In this document: positions 28,625-37,178 of the stretch, piece after piece
How positions within the stretch are numbered: position 1 is the stretch's first letter
How the letters are laid out: every line of letters starts with the position of its first letter
Origin: Streptomyces galbus
GTDB lineage: Bacteria; Actinomycetota; Actinomycetes; Streptomycetales; Streptomycetaceae
Direction: 5' to 3'
Length of the DNA: 64,000 bases
NCBI RefSeq assembly: GCF_005280195.1
Contig: NZ_SZPR01000008.1
Location: 675,205-739,204, forward strand
The notes under the pieces: generated by a model
Databases searched by the model: none
Told to the model about the DNA's origin: nothing
The model's input: only the letters and a program-made list of their open reading frames with translations
Made by a program: the position numbers and the translations under genes

Positions 28625-30490
28625 CTAGCGGGAAGCGGTGGTGAGCTGGCGGTTGACTGCGGCGCTGAGGACGCCGATGTTGGCGCCCTTGCTGAGGGTC
28701 GAGATGTTCAGCGAGAGCCCGAACTCCTTGTTGACGAGCTGCAGCATGTGGATGAGCGAGAAGGAGGTGCCGCCGAGGTCGAAGAACTCGTCGGTGTCCC
28801 GCACCGCCTCCACGCCGAGGACCTCGGACCAGATCGCCCGCAGCGTCCGCGTCGCCGGGTCCGCGGCACCGGCCGCGTGCTCGCCGGTGGCGTCGCGGGT
28901 CTCGGCGAGCCGGGCGTCCAGCAGCTTGGCGAGGACGGCCTGGTCGAGCTTGCCGTTGACGGTGACCGGGACCTCCTCGATGCACAGGTACGCCGACGGG
29001 GCCATGTAGAACGGCAGCGAGCGGGCCACCTCGGCGCGCAACTCGGCGACCAGGGCATCCGGTTCGGCGTCGGTGACCGGGTAGGCGACCAGGCGGGGGT
29101 CGCCGCTGCCGAAGTCGGCCGCGGTGACGACCGCGTCGCGGACCGCCGGGTGCTGCCTGAGGCGGGCCTCGATCTCGCCGGGTTCGATGCGGTAGCCGCG
29201 GATCTTCAGCTGGCGGTCGGCGCGGCCGACGTAGGCGTACTCCCCGGGGCCGGTCTGCACACCCAGGTCGCCGGAGTCGTACCAGCGCTCGGTGGTGCCG
29301 TCGGCGGCGGTGCGCTCGAAGAAGCGCTCGGCGGTGAGGTCGGGGTGGTCGAGGTAGCCGCGGGCGAGTCCGGCGCCGGCGACGTGCAGGACGCCCTCCT
29401 CGCCGGGCGGCAGGGACCGCCCGTCCGGGCCGACGACGTCGATGCGCAGGTCGGAGAGGGGCGCGCCGATCGGGCTGGGGCCCTCGGCGGTGAGGTCGGC
29501 CTCCTGGACACGGCGCCAGGTGACATGGACGGTGGTCTCGGTGATGCCGTACATGTTGATCAGGGCCGGGCTGTCCAGTCCGTGCCGCTCGGCCCAGGGC
29601 GCGAGCATCCGGTGGTCCAGCTTCTCGCCGCCGAACACGACGTGGCGCAGGGCGAGTCCGGCTGCGGCGGGACCGGCCTCGGCGTCGGCGTGGGAGAAGT
29701 TGCGGAAGGCGGACGGCGTCTGGTTGAGGACGGTGACCCGCTCGCGGCGCAGCAGCTCGTGGAAGGCGCGCGGGTCGCGGGCGGTGTCCCGGGAGACGAC
29801 GACGAGCCGGCCGCCGTGCAGCAGGGCGCCCCAGATCTCCCACACGGAGAAGTCGAAGGCGGCCGAGTGGAACCCGGCCCACACGTCGTTCCCGTCGAAG
29901 CCGAAGACCTCCGCGGTGGCGGTGAACAGCCGGACCACGTTGCGGTGTTCGATCTGCACGCCCTTGGGGGTGCCGGAGGAACCGGAGGTGAAGATCACGT
30001 ACGCGAGGTCCTCGGGACGGGTGTCCGGGGCCGGCGGCGCGACGTCCTCGCCCGGTTCGGCGTCGACCGGGACGGCCCGCGCGCCGGTGACCAGGTCCGC
30101 GGTGTCCGTGCCGGTCACCACGAGGCCGGAGTCGCACCGGGCGAAGACGAAGTCCCGGCGCTCGGCCGGGTAGGCCGGGTCGACGGGGACGTAGCCCGCA
30201 CCGGCCTTGAGGATGCCGAGCAGGCCCACGATCAGGTCGCGGCCCCGCTCCACGCACAGGCCGACCCGCTGGTCCCGGCCGGCACCGGCCGCGCGCAGGA
30301 CGGCGGCGAGCCGGTCGGCCCGGGCGTCGAGCTCCCGGTAGGTGAGGTCGCCGCGGGCGTCGGTGACGGCGACCGATTCCGGATGCGCCCGGGCGACGCG
30401 CTCGAAGTTCGCGTGCAGGGTGAGCGATTCGTCGAGCGGTGCCTGCCGATTCTGGGATTCGCTGGAGATCGCGCCAGGATTCACGGACAT
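28625..30490 (-). CDS. Free-standing threonine-activating A-PCP didomain (SyrB1-like)
   Basis: 621 residues. A domain 1-530 with [18 protein letters not shown] and catalytic Lys513 (NGKLD). Pocket residues read D-F-W-N-V-G-M-V-H-(K), matching the threonine code (usually DFWNIGMVHK). PCP about 545-615, DLGGTSF with Ser576. No C domain. It loads Thr for the SyrB2-type chlorinase encoded next. ATG 30490 has GGAAAGG 6 nt upstream; an ATG further upstream at 30514 lacks this. It appears to be the first gene of the long core operon; a conserved element lies 126-159 bp upstream. Confidence 0.94.
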   Translation of the reverse strand: MSVNPGAISSESQNRQAPLDESLTLHANFERVARAHPESVAVTDARGDLTYRELDARADRLAAVLRAAGAGRDQRVGLCVERGRDLIVGLLGILKAGAGYVPVDPAYPAERRDFVFARCDSGLVVTGTDTADLVTGARAVPVDAEPGEDVAPPAPDTRPEDLAYVIFTSGSSGTPKGVQIEHRNVVRLFTATAEVFGFDGNDVWAGFHSAAFDFSVWEIWGALLHGGRLVVVSRDTARDPRAFHELLRRERVTVLNQTPSAFRNFSHADAEAGPAAAGLALRHVVFGGEKLDHRMLAPWAERHGLDSPALINMYGITETTVHVTWRRVQEADLTAEGPSPIGAPLSDLRIDVVGPDGRSLPPGEEGVLHVAGAGLARGYLDHPDLTAERFFERTAADGTTERWYDSGDLGVQTGPGEYAYVGRADRQLKIRGYRIEPGEIEARLRQHPAVRDAVVTAADFGSGDPRLVAYPVTDAEPDALVAELRAEVARSLPFYMAPSAYLCIEEVPVTVNGKLDQAVLAKLLDARLAETRDATGEHAAGAADPATRTLRAIWSEVLGVEAVRDTDEFFDLGGTSFSLIHMLQLVNKEFGLSLNISTLSKGANIGVLSAAVNRQLTTASR

Positions 30491-30615
30491 GGGCCCTTTC
30501 CGGTCATGGTGCACAACACGGGTACGAAAGTGCGGAAGGTGGTTTCGCCCGACCTCCCCGGAAACCTTGTGGAACGGTCTCAGGGGCGTCCGGACCCTTT
30601 CAAGGGAAACCGTTT

Positions 30616-30649
30616 GGCACGAAGCTGCAATGGCGCCAAGTGTCCATTT
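30616..30649 (-). promoter_or_regulatory. Candidate cluster promoter element (copy 2)
   Basis: Matches 12593-12626 at about 25 of 34 positions. Plus-strand cores TGGCG (30631-30635) and CAAGTG (30637-30642). It contains the palindrome TGGCGCCA at 30631-30638. It lies upstream of the threonine A-PCP gene at a distance close to that of copy 1 from the VioC-like gene. Confidence 0.45.
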
Positions 30650-30674
30650 CCGCGGAGCGGTTCGGGAATTCCGT

Positions 30675-31739
30675 TCACAGCCATCCCGCCCGTTCCGCGA
30701 GAACTCCCACCTCGAAACGGCTGCGGGCGCCCAGGCGGGAGCAAATGCCGGACATCATGCGGCGCGTGGTGCGCAGCGAGAGGCCCAGTTTGCGGCCGGC
30801 CACCTCGTCGGTGAGGCCGCGTTCGAGCAATCGCAGCAGCTCCAGTTCCTGTTGTGAGGGCCCTTCGGTGGCCGGCGGGCGGCCCGTCTCGAACGGCACG
30901 GCCTGTTCCCAGACGAAGTCGAAGAGCGCGAGCAGCGCGTCGATCACCCCGGGCGCGCGCAGGACCACCGCGCCGGCCCCGCTGTCCTCCGGGTCGAGCG
31001 GCAGCAGGGCGGTGGACCGGTCGGCGATCAGCATGCGCAGCGGCAGCGAGGGGATCGTCCGTATCTCACCGCCGAGCCGGGCGAGCCACTGGGCGTACTC
31101 GGTGCTGCTGCGGTCGTTGCGGACACTGTCCAGGTAGACGGTGCGCAGCCGGACCCCGGCGCGCAGCATCCACTCGTCCAGCGGGCGGCTCGCGGCCAGG
31201 TCCTCGGGGCTCTGCGGGCCGCCGGGCAGGAACGCCCTGAGTTCGCCGTCGACGTTGCGGGCCACCTCGGACAGGTACGCCCGGACCTCACCCACGCCCT
31301 CCAGGAGTTCCATGCCCTGGTTGCCGTGGCGGGCCCGCTGGGCGGCGTAGACCGCGGTGAGTTCGGCGGCGCACGCCTCCACGGCCGCCAACTCCCGTTG
31401 CTGGGCCAGGATCTCGGACTCGCGCCGCCGGATGTGGGCGGCGAGGCCCACCTCCGGGCTGACGGCGGCGATGTCGCGGGACCCCGCCCGGTAGAGCATG
31501 GAGAGTCCGGCGAGCCGGTCGAGCGCGGAGCGCACCTCCCCCTCCGTGAGGCCGAGCCGCCCGGCGATCCGGTCCGCCGGCCAGCCGGGCTCCGCGATCA
31601 CCAGCCGGTACACGTCCACGCAGGTCTCGTCCTGGCCGAGCAGGGCCGCCAGGGGCGCGTGGCCGGGGCCCGGTCCGTGCTCCCGTACCTCCCTCGTCCT
31701 CCGTGCCCGTGCTGCCTCTCGCACCTGACTGCCTGACAC
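30675..31739 (-). CDS. TrmB/LuxR-type transcriptional regulator
   Basis: 354 residues. N-terminal winged helix (residues 30-95: VYRLVIAEPGWPADRIAGRLGLTEGEVRSALDRL), a middle effector-like domain, and a C-terminal LuxR helix-turn-helix (about 295-345: QQELELLRLLERGLTDEVAGRKLGLSLRTTRRMMSGI). This two-HTH class is common in actinobacterial secondary-metabolite clusters. GTG 31739 follows GGAGAGG. It lies immediately upstream of the A-PCP gene and so is the nearest candidate for binding the repeated element at 30616 and 12593. Confidence 0.85.
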   Translation of the reverse strand: MSGSQVREAARARRTREVREHGPGPGHAPLAALLGQDETCVDVYRLVIAEPGWPADRIAGRLGLTEGEVRSALDRLAGLSMLYRAGSRDIAAVSPEVGLAAHIRRRESEILAQQRELAAVEACAAELTAVYAAQRARHGNQGMELLEGVGEVRAYLSEVARNVDGELRAFLPGGPQSPEDLAASRPLDEWMLRAGVRLRTVYLDSVRNDRSSTEYAQWLARLGGEIRTIPSLPLRMLIADRSTALLPLDPEDSGAGAVVLRAPGVIDALLALFDFVWEQAVPFETGRPPATEGPSQQELELLRLLERGLTDEVAGRKLGLSLRTTRRMMSGICSRLGARSRFEVGVLAERAGWL

Positions 31740-31806
31740 GACTCACCTCTCCCCCGTGCGGTTGTTCCGTAGCGGCCCGGCGGGTCCCCTCCGCGCCGGC
31801 CGTGCG

Positions 31807-32844
31807 TCAGTAGTGCACCCGGCGGTTCTCCGGCGTCACCCGGTAGCGGATGCTCCACAGGCTGCGCCGCACGTAGGTGCGCTGCAGCCAGCGGTCGCGT
31901 CCGTCGTAGCGGGCGGTGAAGGAGGTGCGGGCGTGGACCCCCTTGCGGTTGTTGATGAGCAGCGCCTGTCCCGGGCGCAGCCGCACCCCGTGCGCCACCG
32001 CCCCGCAGACCTCCTGGAGCTGTTCGAGGGCGGCCTGGGCGCCGCTGGTCAGCGGGCGGACGCCGTTGGCCGAGACGGCGATCTCCGGGTAGTCGTCGCT
32101 GCCGCTGATCAGCGGCACCGGCTCGGAGAGCGCGTCCTGGCCGCCCGTCACCCGGCGGGTGTAGCTGCCGGGCGCGTTGAGCCGGAACAGCGGCGAGCGC
32201 AGGGTCTGCAGGGTCTCGGGGGCGAGGGCGGCCGAGATGTCCCGGGCGTCGGCGTAGTGCGTCGCGGCCACGCCCTCGTGGTCCGCGCGCAGGCAACTGA
32301 GCACCAGGAAGTCGGGGTTGGCGATGTCGTAGCGGCCGATCTCGTCGTGCATGATGTCGCTGTGGAAGTTGAGGAAGACTTCCGAACCCTCGTTGGTCTG
32401 GGTCCGCGCGCCGCCCTGGACGGGGATCACGTCGTGGACGAGCTGCCCGGCCTTCTCGGTGCGCACGCCCATCGGCTCGCCGATCAGTCCGCTCAGCCCG
32501 AGGAGCACGCCCTCGGCGACGAAGGACCGCTTGTCACGGCTGGGGCCGCCGTCCGCGGGTGTGTCGGGCAGGTGCTCGTCCACCGGCAGGTTCTCGACCA
32601 GTGCGACGCCCGCCGTGTCGACGTGCCGGCCGAAGTCGAGGATCTGCTGGAGGGTGTCGGTCGGCAGGCCCGCGAAGATCTGCAGGTAGCGGGTCATCGA
32701 CCGGTCGATGTCGGGGCCGGGTTCGCCCGCCTCGGCGAGCTGGGCGCCGAGGCGGTCCCGCGCCCGGTCCGGCAGCGTGATCCGGGCGAAGGTCCGCGGC
32801 ACGGCGGCCGGCGCCGCCTCCGCGTGGTCGGCGAGGATGCTCAT
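31807..32844 (-). CDS. Clavaminate synthase-like Fe(II)/2-oxoglutarate oxygenase (second copy type)
   Basis: 345 residues. Iron ligands His161-Ser-Asp163 (LNFHSDIM) and His304 (KGVHARTSF); 2-oxoglutarate Arg318 (DGRDRWLQR). It belongs to the same superfamily as the VioC-like enzyme but differs in the HxD instead of HxE triad and in the lid, resembling lysine- or other amino-acid hydroxylases of the KDO group more than VioC. Substrate unknown; a free amino-acid precursor or the carrier-bound second residue are both plausible. It is followed on the same strand by the LuxR-type gene (67-nt gap) and preceded, 6 nt away, by the aspartate kinase. Confidence 0.83.
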   Translation of the reverse strand: MSILADHAEAAPAAVPRTFARITLPDRARDRLGAQLAEAGEPGPDIDRSMTRYLQIFAGLPTDTLQQILDFGRHVDTAGVALVENLPVDEHLPDTPADGGPSRDKRSFVAEGVLLGLSGLIGEPMGVRTEKAGQLVHDVIPVQGGARTQTNEGSEVFLNFHSDIMHDEIGRYDIANPDFLVLSCLRADHEGVAATHYADARDISAALAPETLQTLRSPLFRLNAPGSYTRRVTGGQDALSEPVPLISGSDDYPEIAVSANGVRPLTSGAQAALEQLQEVCGAVAHGVRLRPGQALLINNRKGVHARTSFTARYDGRDRWLQRTYVRRSLWSIRYRVTPENRRVHY

Positions 32845-32850
32845 CTCTTC

Positions 32851-33969
32851 TCACACTCCCAGCAGTTGGCGTTCGGATTCGGGGGACGCCTCGGGGAACT
32901 CCGCGTCGGCGTCCTGCAGTACGTCGTGCAGGCGCTGCGCGAGGTGCAGCGCCTCGTCCTCGCCCGCGGCGACATGGGTGGCCGCCTTGCTGCCGCGCAG
33001 CGCGGTCACCGGGACCCCCGCCACGGCGCCCGGGGTCAGGCCCTTGCGGCGCTGGAACTCGTCCAGGTCGACGAAGCCGCCGATCACCGCGACGAGGGGC
33101 CCGGTGGTGAGCCGGACGGTGTCGATGTTGGCGCTGTGGAAGGCGGCGTAGGCCCGGTCGGCGTCCTGGTCGGAGGCGTAGCGCAGGGCCGTGGAGCGCT
33201 GGTTGAGGACGACCGCGGCGGCCGAGGCGCCCCGCCTGCCGATCACCGAACCCACCCGGAACGGCGCCCGGTTGAGCCGGCAGACGATCTCCACCTTGCT
33301 CTTCTGCGCCAGCCGCACGGACCGGCGGTGCAGCACCTTCGCCCCGTACAGCGACATCATCGCGGCGATGTCGTACGACACCTCCTTCAGCAGCCGGGTG
33401 CCGCTGACCAGGTGCGGGTCGGTGCTGTAGATGCCGTCCACGTCCGAGTGGATCTCGCACTGCGGGGCGCCGAGCGCGGCGGCCAGCGCCACCGCGGACA
33501 GGTCCGAGCTGTTCTTGCCGAGCCAGGTCGGCCGGCCCTGGGCGTCCGCGGCCTGGCCTCCCGGCACGACCACGACGTCGTGCTCGCGCAGCGCGGTCCG
33601 GATCGGCTCCGGGTCGGAGTGCTCCAGGCGCGCCCACATGAACGCCGAGTCGGTGACCAGTCCGAGCTGGTGCCCGGCGAGCACGGTGGCGCTGCGGCCC
33701 GCCCGGTGCAGGGCGGTGGCCAGCAGTTGGGCGCCGACGGTGTCCGCGAGGGTGAGCAGGCCGGCCACCGTCTCGTCCTCCGGGTGCGGGTTGACCCGGC
33801 TGAGCCGGTCCCGGAACTGCTCGGTCTCGCCCGGCTGCCCGCTGACCACCACGACCAGCTTGCGGCCGTCCTCGTCGACCCGGCGGCCCAGCGCCTCGGC
33901 CAGCGTGCCGTACGCGGCCAGGGTGCGGAAGCTGGAGCCGCCGAACTTCAGTACGGAGGGGACAGTCAC
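32851..33969 (-). CDS. Cluster-borne aspartate-kinase-family enzyme
   Basis: 372 residues, about 50 shorter than housekeeping LysC. Amino-acid kinase motif VLKFGGSSF at the N-terminus; nucleotide-site block GKNSSDLSAVALAAALGAPQCEIHSDVDGIYSTDP has NS where LysC has GG. The C-terminal part is shorter, probably with a reduced ACT region, so feedback by Lys/Thr may be weakened (inference). GTG 33969 overlaps the asd stop (GTGA). Phosphorylates Asp or, given the neighbouring mutase genes, possibly 3-methylaspartate. A feedback-relaxed supply enzyme for threonine is the simpler reading. Confidence 0.85.
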   Translation of the reverse strand: MTVPSVLKFGGSSFRTLAAYGTLAEALGRRVDEDGRKLVVVVSGQPGETEQFRDRLSRVNPHPEDETVAGLLTLADTVGAQLLATALHRAGRSATVLAGHQLGLVTDSAFMWARLEHSDPEPIRTALREHDVVVVPGGQAADAQGRPTWLGKNSSDLSAVALAAALGAPQCEIHSDVDGIYSTDPHLVSGTRLLKEVSYDIAAMMSLYGAKVLHRRSVRLAQKSKVEIVCRLNRAPFRVGSVIGRRGASAAAVVLNQRSTALRYASDQDADRAYAAFHSANIDTVRLTTGPLVAVIGGFVDLDEFQRRKGLTPGAVAGVPVTALRGSKAATHVAAGEDEALHLAQRLHDVLQDADAEFPEASPESERQLLGV

Positions 33970-35045
33970 AACGTGCCCCGTTCCACCAGCTCCTCGGCGA
34001 TCTGCACGGCGTTGAGGGCGGCGCCGATGCGGAGGTTGTCGGCGACCAGCCAGAGCCAGAACGCGCGCGGGTTGCTCTGGGTGATGCGGACCCGCCCGAC
34101 GTGCACGAGGTCCGAGCTGCCCACGACGGCCGGCGTCGGGAACGCGGCCGGGTCGTGGGCGTCGTCGACCACGACCTCGGGCAGGGACCCGAGGACCTCG
34201 ATCAGCTCGGCCCGGTCCACCGGCTCGTGGCACTCGACGTAGACGGCCTCGGAGTGGCAGTTGGCGACCGGGACGCGCACGCAGGTCGTGGTGACGTCCA
34301 GGTGCGGCAGGCCGAGTATCTTCCGGGACTCCTGGAGCATCTTCTGCTCCTCCAGGGTGAACCCGGAGTCCAGGAAGCGGTCGATCTTCGGGATCACGTT
34401 GAAGGCCAGCGAGGGCCGGAAGTTGCGCGGTTCGAACTCGGCGCCCGCACCCTGCAGGGCGGCCCGGCTGGACTCGTGCAGCTCGTCCATGCCGGAGTAG
34501 CCGAGCCCGGAGGCGGCCTGGTAGGTGCTGACCACCGCGTGCCGCACGCCCCAGCGGTCCTCGATACCGCGCAGCAGCCGGACCAGGGGGATGGTGGAGC
34601 AGTTGGGGTTGGCGATCACGCCGCTCTTCGGGAGCCGGTCCAGTTCGTGCGCGTTGACCTGGGGTACGACGAGCGGCGAGTCCGGGTCCATGCGGAAGGC
34701 GATGGTGTTGTCGATCACGACGGCGCCCGCCGCGGTGGCGACCGGCACCCACTTCTCGCTCACCGAGGTGCCGGCGGAGAAGAAGGCCACATCGGCCTGC
34801 GCGAAGTCGAACTCCTCGATGGCCTGGACCTCGTACTCCTCGCCGCCGACGGTGAGCGTGCGGCCCGCGGACCGGGAGGAGGCGACCAGGTGCAGCTCGC
34901 GGTAGGGCAGTCCGCGCTGCTCGATCAGCTCGATCAGGGTGGTGCCCACGGCGCCGGTGGCACCGACGATCGCCACCCGGGGCGCGGGGGACGGACCGGG
35001 CCCGTCGGCGCGGGCGGAGGCGGCAGTGGCCCTTGCGGTGGTCAT
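33966..35045 (-). CDS. asd: Aspartate-semialdehyde dehydrogenase (cluster copy)
   Basis: 359 residues. NADP-binding GATGAVGTTLIELIEQRGLP, catalytic Cys in VIANPNCSTIP, substrate-binding STYQAASGLGYSGM, and the catalytic His block RVPVANCHSEAVYVE. Reduces aspartyl-4-phosphate to the semialdehyde. Both ends overlap neighbours (ATGA with the EamA gene, GTGA with the kinase), so kinase and dehydrogenase form a dedicated two-step unit. No homoserine dehydrogenase, homoserine kinase or threonine synthase is in the window, so flow to Thr would need primary-metabolism enzymes; another fate of the semialdehyde is equally possible. Confidence 0.93.
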   Translation of the reverse strand: MTTARATAASARADGPGPSPAPRVAIVGATGAVGTTLIELIEQRGLPYRELHLVASSRSAGRTLTVGGEEYEVQAIEEFDFAQADVAFFSAGTSVSEKWVPVATAAGAVVIDNTIAFRMDPDSPLVVPQVNAHELDRLPKSGVIANPNCSTIPLVRLLRGIEDRWGVRHAVVSTYQAASGLGYSGMDELHESSRAALQGAGAEFEPRNFRPSLAFNVIPKIDRFLDSGFTLEEQKMLQESRKILGLPHLDVTTTCVRVPVANCHSEAVYVECHEPVDRAELIEVLGSLPEVVVDDAHDPAAFPTPAVVGSSDLVHVGRVRITQSNPRAFWLWLVADNLRIGAALNAVQIAEELVERGTL

Positions 35046-36082
35046 CGGGACTCTCCGATCGTGAGCTTCTCGGCGCGGGGGGCGTCGGCCGGCGCGGACC
35101 CGGGGAGGCCGGCGGGCGCGGGGACGGTCCGCGGGGCGGCGGAGACCGCCTCGGCCCCGGAGGTGTCCTCGGACCTGGCCGGGCGGCGCGGGAAGCTCCA
35201 GCCCAGGTTCACGCCGAGGCTGGCGGCGACGATCAGCGGGATGCCGAGCGCCTGGACGAGGCTGACGCGGTGGCCGTAGACCGCCCAGTCGCAGATCATC
35301 GCGACCGCCGGGTAGACGAAGGCGAGGACGGCGATCTTCGGGGTGGGCAGCTTCTGGTACGCGGAGTACATGAGGACGTACATGAGGCAGGTGTGGATCA
35401 GTCCGAGGCCCACCAGCCAGCCCCAGTCGGTGCCCGTGTCCTTCATCGCGCCGAAGGAGGCGAAGGGCAGCAGCAGCGGGATGCCGAGCGTCACCTGGAC
35501 CAGCGCGACCAGGTGCGGCCTGACGCCGGTGACGCGCTTGGTGATGACGGTGGACAGCGCGTAGAAGAGGGCCGCGAGCAGCGCCTGGCCGAGCCCGACC
35601 AGGTAGGCCGAGTGGCCGCCGCTGCGGAAGTCGGAGAGCGAGACCCCGGCGGTGAGGACCAGTCCGCCGAAGGCGACGACCAGCCAGCCGAACTTGGCGG
35701 GGGTCAGCCTGTCCCGGAACAGCAGCACGCCGAGCAGGGCCACGTAGAACGGCTGGGTGTGGTAGACGACGGTGGCCACCGAGATCGAGGTGTTCTTGTA
35801 CGACGAGAACAGCAGGACCCAGTTGAAGACGATGAAGACGCCGCCGAGCGCAGCCAGGCCCAGCTTGCGCGGGGTGAAGTTGTGGTCGGTGAAGAAGCCG
35901 CGCACCAGGCAGTAGAGGCCCAGTGCGACCGCCCCGAAGACACAGCGGAAGAAGACGACGTTGAACGGGGATGCCCCGGACTCGACGACGAAGATGCCGA
36001 TGGTGCCCGAGAGCACCATCGCGATCGTCAGTTCCACTGTTCCTTTCAGTTCGGTGCCGTTCGAACGTTGGTCCGTACTCAT
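35042..36082 (-). CDS. EamA/DMT-family transporter
   Basis: 346 residues with ten hydrophobic segments in two EamA repeats (about 30-165 and 180-315). Probably moves an amino acid or small metabolite across the membrane; RhtA-type threonine/homoserine exporters belong to this superfamily, which would fit the threonine-analogue pathway (inference). Basic, Pro-rich C-terminal tail in the cytoplasm. ATG overlaps nothing upstream (70-nt gap to the binding-protein gene), while its stop overlaps the asd start. Confidence 0.85.
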   Translation of the reverse strand: MSTDQRSNGTELKGTVELTIAMVLSGTIGIFVVESGASPFNVVFFRCVFGAVALGLYCLVRGFFTDHNFTPRKLGLAALGGVFIVFNWVLLFSSYKNTSISVATVVYHTQPFYVALLGVLLFRDRLTPAKFGWLVVAFGGLVLTAGVSLSDFRSGGHSAYLVGLGQALLAALFYALSTVITKRVTGVRPHLVALVQVTLGIPLLLPFASFGAMKDTGTDWGWLVGLGLIHTCLMYVLMYSAYQKLPTPKIAVLAFVYPAVAMICDWAVYGHRVSLVQALGIPLIVAASLGVNLGWSFPRRPARSEDTSGAEAVSAAPRTVPAPAGLPGSAPADAPRAEKLTIGESR

Positions 36083-36152
36083 GGACGGTCCCTCCTCGGA
36101 GACTTCGGGGGTGGTCGCGGGGCGGGCCGGCGGGCGGCCGGCCGACCGCCGG

Positions 36153-37178
36153 TCAGTGCAGGGGAACGGCGTAGTGCAGGCCGCCCCGGGTCCACAGCTC
36201 GTTGAGTCCGCGCGGCACGCCGAGCCCGGAGGCGCCGCCCAGATTGCGTTCGTAGCAGTCGGCGTAGGTGCCGACCGCGGCCAGGACGCGGGCCGCCCAC
36301 TGCTCGTCCAGGCCCACCGCGGGGCCGTGCGGTCCGGCGAGCCGGGCGGCCTCGGCGAGCGCCTCGGCGCGGTGTCCGGAGCCGGCCTCGTCGACCTGGT
36401 GCTCGGCGGCCGTGAGCAGTTGCAGCACCCAGCGGCACAGCCGGTACCAGTGCGGGTCGTCGTCACGGACGGCGGCGCCCATCGGCTCCCGGGAGATCGA
36501 GGTGTCCAGCACGCGGTGGTTCCACGGGTCCGGCAGCGCGGCCCGCTCCCCGGCCAGTGCGGTGCGGTCCAGCACGTAGGCGGCGCACTCGCCGCTCGCG
36601 TACGCGGCCAGGGTCCGGGCGGGCGTGGCGAAGGCGACGGCCTCGACGGGGGCGAGGCCCCTGCGGCCGTACCAGGAGGCCAGGTTGGCGGCGCTGGTGG
36701 TGCCGGCCTGCACGGCCAGCCGGGCCCCGGCGAGCTGCGCCGGATCGGCGATCTGGCTGTCCCCGCGGACCAGGAAGCCCTCGCCGTCGTAGCAGGTGAC
36801 CCCGGCGAACAGAACCGGCCACCCGGCCTCGCGCCCCAGTGTCCAGGTCAGGTTGCACACGGTCAGCTCCGCCTCGCGCGCCACCAGCCGCTCCAGCCGC
36901 TCGGCCGGGTCGGAGGCCACCCACTCGACGGCCTCCGCGTCCCCGAGCACCGCGGCCGCCACGGCCCGCGCCACGTCGGCGTCGAGGCCCGTCCACCGCC
37001 CGTCCGGCCCGCACAGCGACAGTCCGACGATGCCGCGGCTGACCACGGCCCGCAGGGCGTTGCGGCCGCGGACCTCGTCGAGGGTCGGGAAGCGGGCGGG
37101 GGCGGTCTCGGTGGCCGCGGCCACCGGCGAATCGGTTCTGCTGCGGGCCGTGGTGGCGGTTCGGGTCGCCGTACTCAT
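36153..37178 (-). CDS. Type-2 periplasmic-binding-protein fold without signal peptide
   Basis: 341 residues. The body matches amino-acid ABC transporter binding proteins of the AapJ type (family 3): GLDADVARAVAAAVLG, TVCNLTWTLGREAGWPVLFAGVTCYDGEGFLV, LQAGARLAVQAGTTSAANLA-like block, and a C-terminal NLGGASGLGVPRGLNELW. The N-terminus (STATRTATTARSRTDSPVAAATETAP) has no hydrophobic core or lipobox, so the protein should remain in the cytoplasm, and there are no ABC permease genes nearby. PBP folds are known to have become enzymes (cyclohexadienyl dehydratase). ATG 37178 overlaps the mutase stop (ATGA), preferred over GTG 37190. Confidence 0.75.
   Translation of the reverse strand: MSTATRTATTARSRTDSPVAAATETAPARFPTLDEVRGRNALRAVVSRGIVGLSLCGPDGRWTGLDADVARAVAAAVLGDAEAVEWVASDPAERLERLVAREAELTVCNLTWTLGREAGWPVLFAGVTCYDGEGFLVRGDSQIADPAQLAGARLAVQAGTTSAANLASWYGRRGLAPVEAVAFATPARTLAAYASGECAAYVLDRTALAGERAALPDPWNHRVLDTSISREPMGAAVRDDDPHWYRLCRWVLQLLTAAEHQVDEAGSGHRAEALAEAARLAGPHGPAVGLDEQWAARVLAAVGTYADCYERNLGGASGLGVPRGLNELWTRGGLHYAVPLH

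Noticed and set aside
30515..30674. Possible additional small gene between the A-PCP and LuxR-type genes
   Set aside because: Frames here lack ribosome sites and codon bias; the stretch looks like a promoter region.
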